NCBI RefSeq assembly: GCF_034931005.1
Contig: NZ_JAYGIN010000004.1
Span: forward strand, 248,001 to 312,000
Reading direction: 5' to 3'
DNA: 64,000 nucleotides
DNA from: Arcicella sp034931005
Lineage (GTDB): Bacteria; Bacteroidota; Bacteroidia; Cytophagales; Spirosomataceae
Below are positions 52,455-60,986 of the stretch, in pieces. Positions within the stretch are counted from its first letter, which is position 1. Each line of letters opens with the position of its first letter. A program made the position numbers and the translations under genes. The notes below the pieces were generated by a model, which worked only from the letters and a program-made list of their open reading frames with translations, did no database searches and was not told the DNA's origin.

Positions 52455-53828
52455 TTACTGATAACCGAAAAGCTGCTTAACAAATGTCTTAGCCATCATT
52501 TGATGAGCCATCACATTGGGATGGTTATCGTAAATAGCAGAATCCGTTTTACTGGTTTTTTCCCAATGAACATACTTTGAATAATTTTCATCAGGACGAA
52601 TATTTGCTCGTAACACAGAATCAGCATCAATAAAAGTGATGTTTCTGGCAAACTCGCTTTTTATTGTTTCTTTAAATTTCTTTCGGTCGTAATGATTTGC
52701 CATTCTTTGTTCATCCGAATAACCAAAACCACCCACATTCACAACTACCATTTTTACCCCATATTGTTTACAAAGCTGATATAGTCTCTCATAAACATAT
52801 TTTTCTATTTTTTGATTATCAACTTCAGAAGTAGGAAGTAATCCTAAAAGCATTTTCCATTGAGCCACTTGCCGTTTCCATTTATCTATCATTGAAACGG
52901 TGATACCCACTTTAAAAATGAAAGAAAGTTTATCTGAAAATGAAGCAGGAGTAGTTTTGTAAATGCTATAATCAGGATTATACAAAGCAGAACGAAAGAA
53001 TGGTTCATGAATATAAAAATCGCCTTTGTCATTTTTTGTTACAAAAGGAAAAGGCATAACACCATGAGCCGATGGGAAAAACATGAATCTGGCCCTATCC
53101 GCTAACCAAGGAGAGTATTGTACCGATAAAACTTTAGGTTGATGTTTGGGAATATTTTGTTCTGCTAAAATGAGCATTTGTGCCAATCCATAAGCATCCA
53201 CACCACAGTTTAAGGATTTATAATTTAGAGATTGTGCCGTTAGAGTAGGATAAGTTTGTTCAGCCAAAACATAATCACCCCAAGTGAATGAACAACCCAA
53301 AAACATCATTAAACTATCTGATTTTGAGGTAACGATTTTCTCTGGAATTCTAAACCCTTCTGCATTTAATTTTATTGGAACATTTATTTGTGCGTGTTTT
53401 GAAGAGTAAGTTGCCTTACCATATCCATTCGGAATACCTCTGTGTCCAAGCGTATCATCAACTGTAAAAACATTGCCTGCAATACCGATATTTTTCTTGT
53501 AATAAACATACAATTTATCAATCGCCCTAAGATTGCCGTACACTTCCTTAGTCACAAAACAAACGATAATAACACAGAGAGCAAAACCAATGATGGATGA
53601 GGTCTTTTTTAATGTATTGGCATCCCAGATTTTCTTATAAGTAATGGATAATAAGAAAATTAAGGTAATAATTACGCCAATGACATCAAAAAATAACTCA
53701 ACCAAATTATGATTAATTTGAATATGTCTAAAGCGAGAATGTCCCAAAAACCAACTAATAAAATTGGGGATTTGATAAAATAAGATGATGAGTGCAAGAA
53801 TGACAAAAGTAAACTTTAGGCTTTTCAT
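52455..53828 (-). CDS. SGNH/GDSL-type hydrolase, membrane-anchored
   Basis: 457 residues. Three N-terminal membrane helices (about 6-25, 45-65, 80-100) lead into an alpha/beta hydrolase with block I MFLGCSFTWGDYVL and block V DNHPNVMAHQMM (catalytic DxxH). SGNH enzymes deacylate sugars or lipids; here the catalytic domain is probably on the outer side. The substrate is unknown. It has no operon partner visible. Confidence 0.7.
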   Translation of the reverse strand: MKSLKFTFVILALIILFYQIPNFISWFLGHSRFRHIQINHNLVELFFDVIGVIITLIFLLSITYKKIWDANTLKKTSSIIGFALCVIIVCFVTKEVYGNLRAIDKLYVYYKKNIGIAGNVFTVDDTLGHRGIPNGYGKATYSSKHAQINVPIKLNAEGFRIPEKIVTSKSDSLMMFLGCSFTWGDYVLAEQTYPTLTAQSLNYKSLNCGVDAYGLAQMLILAEQNIPKHQPKVLSVQYSPWLADRARFMFFPSAHGVMPFPFVTKNDKGDFYIHEPFFRSALYNPDYSIYKTTPASFSDKLSFIFKVGITVSMIDKWKRQVAQWKMLLGLLPTSEVDNQKIEKYVYERLYQLCKQYGVKMVVVNVGGFGYSDEQRMANHYDRKKFKETIKSEFARNITFIDADSVLRANIRPDENYSKYVHWEKTSKTDSAIYDNHPNVMAHQMMAKTFVKQLFGYQ

Positions 53829-54124
53829 AGATTAGTAGTTTTAGTAGATTTTTCTTTCAAAAATTTCTGAAACTTTATAAGGGTTTTCAATTTTTTCTTT
53901 TAATTTTGAATAGCTGTTTAAAAATTAAGTATTGGTTATCAGTTATTTGCTATTATAAAGAATATATTATTTCTTGATGTTTTCTCTCGAAAAGGATAAA
54001 TAATAGATAACTGCCGCATTAGTAAAATTATAGAAAATCCTTTAATCATTATAATTTATTCCCCCCCGAATTAATTATAATTTAATATCCTTATTCAAAG
54101 TATCCTTTCCTGAATATATACACT
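53829..54124. other. Divergent region between the SGNH and FtsZ genes
   Basis: About 295 bases, AT-rich, with a C7 homopolymer (near 54061-54067) that could be prone to slippage. No clear promoter matching the consensus was found. Confidence 0.35.
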
Positions 54125-55408
54125 ATGGCTTTTTACGATCACAATATCGAAATCCCCTCTGAAAAGAAAGATAATATTATTAAAGTTATTGGCGTTGGCG
54201 GCGGCGGAAGTAATGCCGTTGAACACATGTACGAAATGCAAATCAAAGATGTGGACTTTGTGGTCTGTAACACTGATTTACAAGCTCTTAACGACAATAA
54301 AGTTCCTACAAAACTACAGTTAGGGGCAATTCTAACAGAAGGTCTTGGTGCTGGTACAGAGCCTGACCAAGGTCGTTTGGCAGCCCTTGAGAGTGAGGCT
54401 CAAATCAAAGCATTGTTGCAAGGTGATACCAAAATGGTTTTCATCACGGCAGGTATGGGCGGAGGTACAGGTACTGGAGCTGCTCCAGAAATTGCCCGAA
54501 TTGCCAAAGAGTTAGAAATATTAACCGTTGCTATTGTTACTGCTCCATATTCATGGGAAGGAACGGATAAAATTGATGCCGCCAATGCAGGTATCAAAAT
54601 GTTACAACAAACTTGTGACACGGTTTTGGTAGTATTAAATGATAAACTTCTCGAAATTTTCGAAGACCTCAATATTTTAGAAGCCTTTGAACACGCCGAT
54701 GATGTTTTGGCAAATGCTGCAAAGTCAGTTGCGGAGGTAATTACCAAATCAGGAAAAGTAAATGCGGACTTTAGAGATGTTAAGAAAGTATTGAGCAATG
54801 CAGGTCAAGCTGTAATGAGTAAAGCAACTGCACAAGGCCCAAACCGTGCCAAAGAAGTTATCGAAAAAGCACTTGACTCTCCACTTTTAAATAACCGTGA
54901 TATTAAAGGAGCTGAGCGTATCCTTGTGACCGTTGCCACCAGTATGCAAAAAGTAATGGGAGTAAAAGAACAGCAGGCTATTACCTCACACATCATGGAG
55001 GCAATTGGAGGGCAAGCTCCCAAAGGATTTAAGTTAGGTTTTATCATTGATGAAACACTTGGCGAGCAAATGAGCATAACTGTAATTGCTGCTGGATTTG
55101 ATAAAAAGGAAATTCCCGTTGAGCAGGTTAAGCCAATTGAAGAAGAACCAGAAGAAATAGAGGAAGAGATAGTCGATGAAGTAGAAATCGAAGAGCCAGA
55201 AGTTGAACAAGAACCCGCTCCAGTACAACCTATCGTATTTACACATCGTGAAGATGATACTATTCGATTAAGAAAAATGATTGATAGTTTCTGTCAAACA
55301 ATGCCATCAGAGATGGAACTTGAAGCTCCTGCTTTTCAACGTTACGGAATAAAGTTATTAGATGTTTCTGAAATAAAAGGTGTTGAATTTCAACGACATA
55401 CTTTATAA
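54125..55408 (+). CDS. FtsZ-family GTPase outside a division cluster
   Basis: 427 residues. The tubulin signature GGGTGTG lies at 112-118, and the T7-loop motif NADFRD (N213, D215, D218) keeps the NxDxxD pattern for GTP hydrolysis. The start differs from normal FtsZ: MAFYDHNIEIPSEKKDNIIK. A short acidic linker (about 345-378) is followed by PAFQRYGIKL near 402, resembling the FtsZ C-terminal tail that binds FtsA. No ftsA, ftsQ or murC is near. It is probably a second FtsZ, or the cell's only FtsZ moved out of the usual cluster. Confidence 0.85.
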   Translation: MAFYDHNIEIPSEKKDNIIKVIGVGGGGSNAVEHMYEMQIKDVDFVVCNTDLQALNDNKVPTKLQLGAILTEGLGAGTEPDQGRLAALESEAQIKALLQGDTKMVFITAGMGGGTGTGAAPEIARIAKELEILTVAIVTAPYSWEGTDKIDAANAGIKMLQQTCDTVLVVLNDKLLEIFEDLNILEAFEHADDVLANAAKSVAEVITKSGKVNADFRDVKKVLSNAGQAVMSKATAQGPNRAKEVIEKALDSPLLNNRDIKGAERILVTVATSMQKVMGVKEQQAITSHIMEAIGGQAPKGFKLGFIIDETLGEQMSITVIAAGFDKKEIPVEQVKPIEEEPEEIEEEIVDEVEIEEPEVEQEPAPVQPIVFTHREDDTIRLRKMIDSFCQTMPSEMELEAPAFQRYGIKLLDVSEIKGVEFQRHTL

Positions 55409-55426
55409 TCATACTCAGCGTATTTT

Positions 55427-55463
55427 TAATCCCGCAAGAAAATAATTTTTGCGGGATTTTTAC
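55427..55463 (+). terminator. Terminator after the FtsZ-like gene
   Basis: Stem aatcccgcaa / ttgcgggatt followed by tttta; it separates the FtsZ gene from the coiled-coil gene downstream. Confidence 0.85.
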
Positions 55464-55486
55464 TTTAACAATCCTGCTTAATCTTT

Positions 55487-56005
55487 ATGAAAAATAAGCT
55501 CATCCTTCTGATATTTGTTGTTTCAGCAAATACACTTTTTGCCCAAGAAGAAATCAATAAACTCACACTCGAAAGAGAAACTCTTTACCGACAGTATAAA
55601 GAAACCGAAAGTCTTTCAACAGGATTGTTTGGCAACCGTTCAAAAGATGATTTACAAACAACAATTGATGCACTAAACGAAATCATTAAAAAGGATAATG
55701 AAATTTTAGACGAACTCAAACATATCCAAGAAGATTCAAAAATAGAATTTACCAATAAGTACAATGACTTGATTCATCAAAACAATGAATTGAGCGATAA
55801 AAATCGTGAGCTGATAGAATTGACAGAACGCCATAAAGGTTACTCAAAAGAAAATCACCAAATACTTGAAGCAACTGAAGAAAAGCAAATTTTACATATT
55901 TCACTTTTAGCGATCTTTGTCTTATTGACAATTATTTACATGGTGAAATATTTTTCACTCAAAAGTGATTATAAGAAATTGAAATCAAATAATAGTGTTA
56001 GTTAA
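55487..56005 (+). CDS. Secreted coiled-coil protein with C-terminal membrane helix
   Basis: 172 residues. The signal peptide ends near residue 19 (SANTLFAQ). A long coiled coil runs from about 22 to 130 (LTLERETLYRQYKETESLS), then a membrane helix at 138-157 (LLAIFVLLTIIYMVKYF) and a short cytoplasmic tail. It is thus an envelope protein with its coiled coil in the periplasm. Function unknown. It lies 78 bases after the FtsZ-like gene, but a terminator separates them. Confidence 0.65.
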   Translation: MKNKLILLIFVVSANTLFAQEEINKLTLERETLYRQYKETESLSTGLFGNRSKDDLQTTIDALNEIIKKDNEILDELKHIQEDSKIEFTNKYNDLIHQNNELSDKNRELIELTERHKGYSKENHQILEATEEKQILHISLLAIFVLLTIIYMVKYFSLKSDYKKLKSNNSVS

Positions 56006-56016
56006 AGGTCTTTAAA

Positions 56017-56343
56017 CTATATAAAAATAACGTCATCAATAATGTCTTCCCCAACTTGCTTATTGAGCAAAGTAATGATTTTCGTCTTTGCCAATAACAA
56101 CTCATTGCGTAAGGGAGCAGAATCTAATTGAACAAAAAGTTTACGTTCTTTAATATAAAGTTCAGTTGTTCGAGAAGAAATGGGTAGTCCCATAATTTGT
56201 TCCCAATATGCCACAATATAAGTTTCGTTAAATTTAGAACGAAGCTTATATAGTTCCAACATATCTTCAATAGCTTCTTTCAAAGGTAAAGATTTCGTTT
56301 TACGTCGTGCATTCTCTCGATTATACTGATATACTTGTGCCAA
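56017..56343 (-). CDS. DUF721 protein (DciA-like)
   Basis: 108 residues. The DUF721 pattern is clear: IEDMLELYKLRSKFNETYIV, then WEQIMGLPISSRT, then LRNELLLAKTKI. Members in other bacteria (DciA) help load the replicative helicase. It is small, and no signal or partner domain is seen. It lies convergent with the coiled-coil gene; 105 bases upstream is the divergent 56449 gene. Confidence 0.85.
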   Translation of the reverse strand: MAQVYQYNRENARRKTKSLPLKEAIEDMLELYKLRSKFNETYIVAYWEQIMGLPISSRTTELYIKERKLFVQLDSAPLRNELLLAKTKIITLLNKQVGEDIIDDVIFI

Positions 56344-56448
56344 AAGTCGTTATGTTAAATTTTTAAAGAACCAAAGATAGCAAAATTTAGCGTTAGGCAC
56401 TTAGCTTTATGGGTGTATTCTTAATCATTTCACCTCAAAAACAGTATC

Positions 56449-56841
56449 ATGAATCTTTTCATTTACCTCCAAATCACCAATTCACCAGAAGACATAAAGT
56501 TTTCAAACCCCATTATTGCTTACATCAAGGAACATCAAAATGATACAATTGTGTATGACTTTGATAATCATTCAGATACGTTAGTTTTAGGGTACATTAA
56601 TAAACTCATTATGGATTCGGATACCACCCTGATATTTATAGACACCAATTTAAATAGTAATTTTTCAAAGCTGATGCCTTTTTTTACCAATATTCTTGAT
56701 AATCCCCAAGGAATTAAAATTATTATGGAAGGAGATAACGCAAGGTTAGAAAAAATGATAAGTATTTTACCCCATTTAAAAATTCCAGAAAATACTTACG
56801 GCTTAGAGCAAATTGTCCAATTTTTTGCCAAAATATTCTAA
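56449..56841 (+). CDS. Small hypothetical protein
   Basis: 130 residues. Alternating strands and helices (IVYDFDNHSDTLVLGYINKL, LIFIDTNLNSNFSKLM, GIKIIMEGDNARLEKMISIL) suggest a compact cytoplasmic alpha/beta fold. No known family is recognised, and no signal peptide is seen. A 43-codon ORF follows 13 bases downstream. Confidence 0.6.
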   Translation: MNLFIYLQITNSPEDIKFSNPIIAYIKEHQNDTIVYDFDNHSDTLVLGYINKLIMDSDTTLIFIDTNLNSNFSKLMPFFTNILDNPQGIKIIMEGDNARLEKMISILPHLKIPENTYGLEQIVQFFAKIF

Positions 56842-56854
56842 AAAATCATCATCT

Positions 56855-56986
56855 ATGAAAAATTATATACTTTCTACGAAAAATTATTTTCTTGAAATAG
56901 TACATCAAAAAAGTTTCAAAACCGATGAATTTATTGAGATAGTACAATGCGAAGGAATAGTTGAATATTTTTTTACTAAAACTTGA
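56855..56986 (+). CDS. 43-codon ORF
   Basis: A short ORF (MKNYILSTKNYFLEIVHQKS and FKTDEFIEIVQCEGIVEYFF) immediately downstream of the 56449 gene. It has an AT-rich start region like other genes here, but its coding nature is uncertain; it could be a real small protein or a decayed fragment. Confidence 0.35.
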   Translation: MKNYILSTKNYFLEIVHQKSFKTDEFIEIVQCEGIVEYFFTKT

Positions 56987-57020
56987 CACAGACCATATTC
57001 AAATTAAAATTTTTTTATGT

Positions 57021-57028
57021 TAGATTTG
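57021..57028 (+). promoter_or_regulatory. -7 element TAGATTTG of exbB
   Basis: Exact TAnnTTTG match 120 bases before the ATG; no exact -33. This would drive the exbB-exbD-exbD-tonB series. Confidence 0.5.
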
Positions 57029-57147
57029 TCAGACTGTGGAAGGAAGATAATTCAGTAGAATCTTTTGTGAACAGGTCATTTTTCATTTTTTTATTTTAAA
57101 ATTCACCTAAAACTGTTTTTTAACTTAAACCCAAAATTACCAAACTA

Positions 57148-57987
57148 ATGAGTACACAAGCAAAAACTCCAGCTGCTAAACCAGCAGCACCAGCTCAAAA
57201 AAAATCAGGCGGCATTCCAGCAGGCGTGGTTATGATTATTCTTTTTGTTATTGCTGAATTGTTTTTCCATTTTGTGATGGGAGACGGTTCACGTTTTGAA
57301 GGAGGTACAAACGAAGGACACCCACACCAAGGTGATTATTTAGCGATTGCTTACAAAGGTGGTGTTATCGTACCAGTACTTTTAACTTGTTTCTTGACTG
57401 CTCTTACATTCTCTATTGAGCGTCTTCTTACTATCGGTAAAGCAAAAGGTAGTGGCGATGTTAACGCATTTGTTCGTAAAATCCAATCTTTGTTGGACAA
57501 AGACGATACTGATGCAGCTTTGAAAGAATGTGATAAGCAAAAAGGTTCAGTAGGTAATGTAACTTTAGCTGCTGTTAAAAAATACAAGCAATTAACTACT
57601 GATGGTTCATTAGACAAAGAACAAAAATTAGCTGCACTTAGCAAAGAAGTTGAAGAAGCTACTTCATTGGAATTGCCAATGTTAGAGAAAAACTTGACTA
57701 TCATCGCTACGTTAGCATCAGTTTCTACGCTAATCGGTCTATTAGGAACGGTAATCGGTATGATTAAAGCGTTCTCGGCACTTGGTAACTCAGGTGGATC
57801 AACTGACTCAACTGCATTAGCAAACGGTATCTCTGAAGCCCTTGTAAATACGGCATTAGGTATTGGTACTTCTGCGGTTTGTATCATCGCTTACAACTTC
57901 TTTACGTCTAAAATTGACGAATTGACTTACAGTGTTGACGAAATTGGTTTGAGCATCAACCAAAACTACGCAACTCACCATAATTAA
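57148..57987 (+). CDS. exbB: ExbB/TolQ/MotA-family proton channel protein
   Basis: 279 residues, longer than E. coli ExbB. An A/P-rich cytoplasmic N-terminus (residues 1-22) precedes helix 1 (PAGVVMIILFVIAELFFHFV) and an Asp/Gly/His-rich loop, then helix 2 (VIVPVLLTCFLTALTF) and helices 3-4 near 185-270. The MotA/TolQ core motif IATLASVSTLIGLLGTVIG is present. Together with ExbD it uses the proton gradient to move TonB. First gene of an ExbB-ExbD-ExbD-TonB series. Confidence 0.93.
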   Translation: MSTQAKTPAAKPAAPAQKKSGGIPAGVVMIILFVIAELFFHFVMGDGSRFEGGTNEGHPHQGDYLAIAYKGGVIVPVLLTCFLTALTFSIERLLTIGKAKGSGDVNAFVRKIQSLLDKDDTDAALKECDKQKGSVGNVTLAAVKKYKQLTTDGSLDKEQKLAALSKEVEEATSLELPMLEKNLTIIATLASVSTLIGLLGTVIGMIKAFSALGNSGGSTDSTALANGISEALVNTALGIGTSAVCIIAYNFFTSKIDELTYSVDEIGLSINQNYATHHN

Positions 57988-58091
57988 TAGTTATTCGTTT
58001 CTGTTAAACAGTTATCCGTTATTTTAATAACGTAACTCATAACTTATAGTCTCAGCGGCGAACCGCTTAAAACTTATAACTAAACAATATT

Positions 58092-58697
58092 ATGCCAAAA
58101 GTTAAAGCAAAACGACAAAGCGTTTCTCTCGATATGACAGCGATGTGCGACGTGGCGTTTTTGCTACTGACTTTCTTCATGTTAACTGCAAAGTTTAAAC
58201 CAGAAGAAGCGGTAACAATCACACCACCAACATCAATTTCAGAGAAAGCGTTGCCTGCAAATGCTGGTTTTCTTACAGTATCAGTAGGTCCAGAAGGCGG
58301 TATTTTCTTAGGAACTGACGACAAATTAGCTAAAGATGCAATGTTGGAAAGAATGGCAAACCGTATGGGTATTGCTATCACTCCTGAAATGCAGAAAAAC
58401 TATAACTCTTCTGAATTAGTGGGTTATCCAGCAGGAGCGATGCGTCAGGTATTAGGAATGAAACCTTCAGATGTAAAAGCACAAGGTTTGATGAAAGGTA
58501 TTCCTTGTGACTCTGCAAATAATGAACTTTTCCTATGGGTTAGTTACGCAAAAATTGCGAATCCAGCCCTACAAGTTGCTATCAAAGGTGATGCAAATTC
58601 AAACTACAAAGTATTCAATCAAATTGTTGGTACTTTGCAAGAACAGAATATCAACAAATTTCAGTTGGTAACATCACCAGAAGGTAAGCCTCAATAA
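58092..58697 (+). CDS. exbD: ExbD-type biopolymer transport protein, first copy
   Basis: 201 residues. The membrane segment near 17-37 has the family Asp in SLDMTAMCDVAFLLLTFFML (D19 and D25 near its start), with the periplasmic domain to the C-terminus (AIKGDANSNYKVFNQIVGTL). It partners ExbB. The second exbD (58941) is 244 bases downstream; the spacer has a hairpin at 58727-58755. Confidence 0.92.
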   Translation: MPKVKAKRQSVSLDMTAMCDVAFLLLTFFMLTAKFKPEEAVTITPPTSISEKALPANAGFLTVSVGPEGGIFLGTDDKLAKDAMLERMANRMGIAITPEMQKNYNSSELVGYPAGAMRQVLGMKPSDVKAQGLMKGIPCDSANNELFLWVSYAKIANPALQVAIKGDANSNYKVFNQIVGTLQEQNINKFQLVTSPEGKPQ

Positions 58698-58726
58698 TTT
58701 TATTTTAGTTGTACTCAGTAGTTTTA

Positions 58727-58755
58727 ACCCTGCCTCTCGCTCGAAAGGCAGGGTC
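58727..58755 (+). terminator. Hairpin between the two exbD genes
   Basis: Stem accctgcct / aggcagggt with a loop of 10 bases and no good T run; it may pause or process the message rather than stop it. Confidence 0.5.
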
Positions 58756-58930
58756 TTATAGAACTTAATTAATAGTTGATAGAGAATAGTCAATACGTTT
58801 AGTTCTCTGTAGAATATGTTAAGGTTTAACTATTAGAAATACAACTAAATAGTTTGAAGGTTAGTAAAATTAGTATTTGTTAATTTCAACTATTAATCAT
58901 TAATCATCAACTATTAACTACTTAACAAAC
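58756..58930. repeat. Mirror spacer between the two exbD genes
   Basis: Words such as ttaatagttgata and tttaactatt occur on the left, with caactattaat and atcatcaactattaact on the right; the same word-and-mirror design as elsewhere. Confidence 0.5.
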
Positions 58931-58940
58931 CCCAGAAAAA

Positions 58941-59456
58941 ATGGCAGAAATAAGTCAAGACGGTGGGGGCAAAAAAGGTGGTAAAAAACGTAGTAAGAAA
59001 GCGTCAACCAAAATTGACATGACACCAATGGTGGATTTAGGTTTCTTACTAATTACCTTTTTCATGTTAACCACGACGTTAGCAAAGCCCGTAGTAATGG
59101 AGTTGAATATGCCTGACAAAACGGAGACGGAAGAAAAATCACCAGTGAAAATGTCAGAAACATTGACAGTTATTCCTGATGCAGAGAAAGTATATTACTA
59201 TCAAGGTCTTCCAACCGATGCTACAACTCAATTGCAAAAAACTGATTATTCAAACAAAGGTATCCGTACTGTTTTGTTTGATTTGAAGAAAAGAATTGGT
59301 GATAACTTCACCATTGTAATTAAAGCATCTAAAGGTGCTAAGTACAAAAATATGGTTGATTTATTGGATGAATGTGTTATCACAGGAAACAAGCGTTATG
59401 CCATCTTAGAAATTGACCCAGATTCAGAAGCATTGATTAAAAAATCAGGGCTTTAA
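58941..59456 (+). CDS. exbD: ExbD-type biopolymer transport protein, second copy
   Basis: 171 residues. A K/S-rich basic N-terminus (GGKKGGKKRSKKASTKIDMT) precedes the membrane helix PMVDLGFLLITFFMLTT with its essential Asp, and the C-terminal periplasmic domain includes NFTIVIKASKGAKYKNMVDL. Two ExbD copies per ExbB are common in this phylum. Confidence 0.92.
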   Translation: MAEISQDGGGKKGGKKRSKKASTKIDMTPMVDLGFLLITFFMLTTTLAKPVVMELNMPDKTETEEKSPVKMSETLTVIPDAEKVYYYQGLPTDATTQLQKTDYSNKGIRTVLFDLKKRIGDNFTIVIKASKGAKYKNMVDLLDECVITGNKRYAILEIDPDSEALIKKSGL

Positions 59457-59724
59457 TTCAAAGGGTTAGAGAGGTTTTGAAGTAAACTAAGTTCAAAGTA
59501 ACTCATAAAAACCTCTATGCTATATTAATCCAATGATTTAGAATTAAAACTAAAAAAATAGTTGAAAATATTTTGAAAACTAATTAAATAGTTTTAACTT
59601 TAATTCAAGAAAGATTAGCGAAAAAATTAGTGTAATTGCAATGTAACGATTGATTGTTGATTGATAGCGGTTTTCCGCTCGACTAATAATTGTTAATTGC
59701 TCAACAGTATTAACATCAAGAATT
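59457..59724. other. Spacer upstream of tonB
   Basis: About 270 bases, AT-rich. Word-type repeats occur (aacgattgattgttgattga, gttaattgctcaac). No good promoter. Confidence 0.4.
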
Positions 59725-60561
59725 ATGTCAAACGTAATAAGTCCAAACGCAACATTGGATGATATTATTTTCAGAGACAAAAACAGAAGTTATGGTGCTT
59801 TTGTCTTGAGAAAAGAATATCCCAAAGTGGTTACAAGGTCTTTACTGGTAGGCATAGCTTCTGTTTCAACTCTTTTTGCTCTATCTTTTGCTTATAATAA
59901 ATTAGCAGAGACTATTGAAAAAAATAAAACAGAGGTAACAGCTGAGGTAATGAAGATTGACCAGCCACCACCAGAAAATAAAGTACCACCACCACCACCA
60001 CCACCACCACCGCCACCACCACCGAAAGAAATTCCGAAGGTGACTACAACAAAATTCTTACCTCCTGAAATTAAAAAGGATGAAGAGGTAACGAAACCTG
60101 AGCCACCGCCAGAAGTTGTAGTAGGTAATACAGCATCTGAAACAGTAAAAGGCGAAACGGAGGTAGAAGCACCACCAGTTGACCCAGATGCTAAACCAGC
60201 TAAGGAAGAAGCTCCAGTTGAACCACCAAAACCGAAAGAAGAAGAAATCTTTACGGCGGTAGAACAACAAGCTGAATTCCCAGGTGGTATGGGAGCTTTT
60301 GCAAAATTCTTGCAGAAAAACCTAAAATACCCAGCTGCCGCTCAGCGTGCTAACGTTTCAGGAAAAGTATATATCCAATTCGTAGTAAATACGGATGGTT
60401 CTATTCAAAACGTTGAAACGTTGAAATCAGTAGGTTTTGGTTGTGATGAGGAAGCAGCAAGAGTAATTAAATCTGTACCAAAATGGACTCCAGGTAAACA
60501 GTCTGGTCGTGCGGTACGTTCAAGATTTACTATTCCTATTAACTTCCAATTATCAGAATAG
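59725..60561 (+). CDS. tonB: TonB energy transducer
   Basis: 278 residues. The cytoplasmic N-terminus is followed by a membrane helix at about 36-57 (LLVGIASVSTLFALSFAYNK). A proline-rich stretch follows (PPPENK then a run of 12 P), with further P/E/V-rich segments to about 175. The C-terminal domain (about 190-278) is the TonB box-binding region (FAKFLQKNLKYPAAAQRANV). It couples ExbBD to outer-membrane receptors. A terminator follows. Confidence 0.93.
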   Translation: MSNVISPNATLDDIIFRDKNRSYGAFVLRKEYPKVVTRSLLVGIASVSTLFALSFAYNKLAETIEKNKTEVTAEVMKIDQPPPENKVPPPPPPPPPPPPPKEIPKVTTTKFLPPEIKKDEEVTKPEPPPEVVVGNTASETVKGETEVEAPPVDPDAKPAKEEAPVEPPKPKEEEIFTAVEQQAEFPGGMGAFAKFLQKNLKYPAAAQRANVSGKVYIQFVVNTDGSIQNVETLKSVGFGCDEEAARVIKSVPKWTPGKQSGRAVRSRFTIPINFQLSE

Positions 60562-60593
60562 TATTTATTCGAGCAATCGAAAATCATAGCTTA

Positions 60594-60635
60594 AAAAATG
60601 AAAACCTGTCAGGAAACTGGCAGGTTTCATTTTTC
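60594..60635 (+). terminator. Terminator after tonB
   Basis: Stem aaaaatgaaaacctg / caggtttcattttt followed by cttaac. Confidence 0.75.
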
Positions 60636-60681
60636 TTAACAGTTTATAATATGAATCGGGAGATTCGTGTTACAAAAAAAT

Positions 60682-60933
60682 ATGCCAAATAGAATTTTTG
60701 CAATAGTCAATGCCTTAATGGCGTTATCATATTCCATTATTGGAGTAATGTTGGTTTTATATCCACAATCAGCTTTTGCTCAAATGATGTTGCCTTCTTC
60801 TAAATGGGCTTATGCTTTAGGAGCAGTTCTTATTGTTTATGGCTTGTTTAGGGCATGGAGAGTGTATGAAAAGTTTAAGGATGATGATGATGACGATGAG
60901 GAGTATTCATATTACGATGGGAGAAAAGGGTAG
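60682..60933 (+). CDS. Small two-helix membrane protein
   Basis: 83 residues from the ATG at 60682. Two membrane helices (IVNALMALSYSIIGVMLVLY and YALGAVLIVYGLFRAW) and a strongly acidic tail (DDDDDDEEYSYY). Unrecognised. The position between tonB and the PstS-like gene is conserved in my memory of the phylum, so it may belong to the same energy-transducing complex. Confidence 0.65.
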   Translation: MPNRIFAIVNALMALSYSIIGVMLVLYPQSAFAQMMLPSSKWAYALGAVLIVYGLFRAWRVYEKFKDDDDDDEEYSYYDGRKG

Positions 60934-60986
60934 TGTTTAGCAATTACAATCTTATTTACCAATCATTCGGTACAACAATTAAAATT

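Noticed and set aside
57351..57887. A 178-codon minus-strand ORF
   Set aside because: It lies wholly within exbB and is an antisense shadow.
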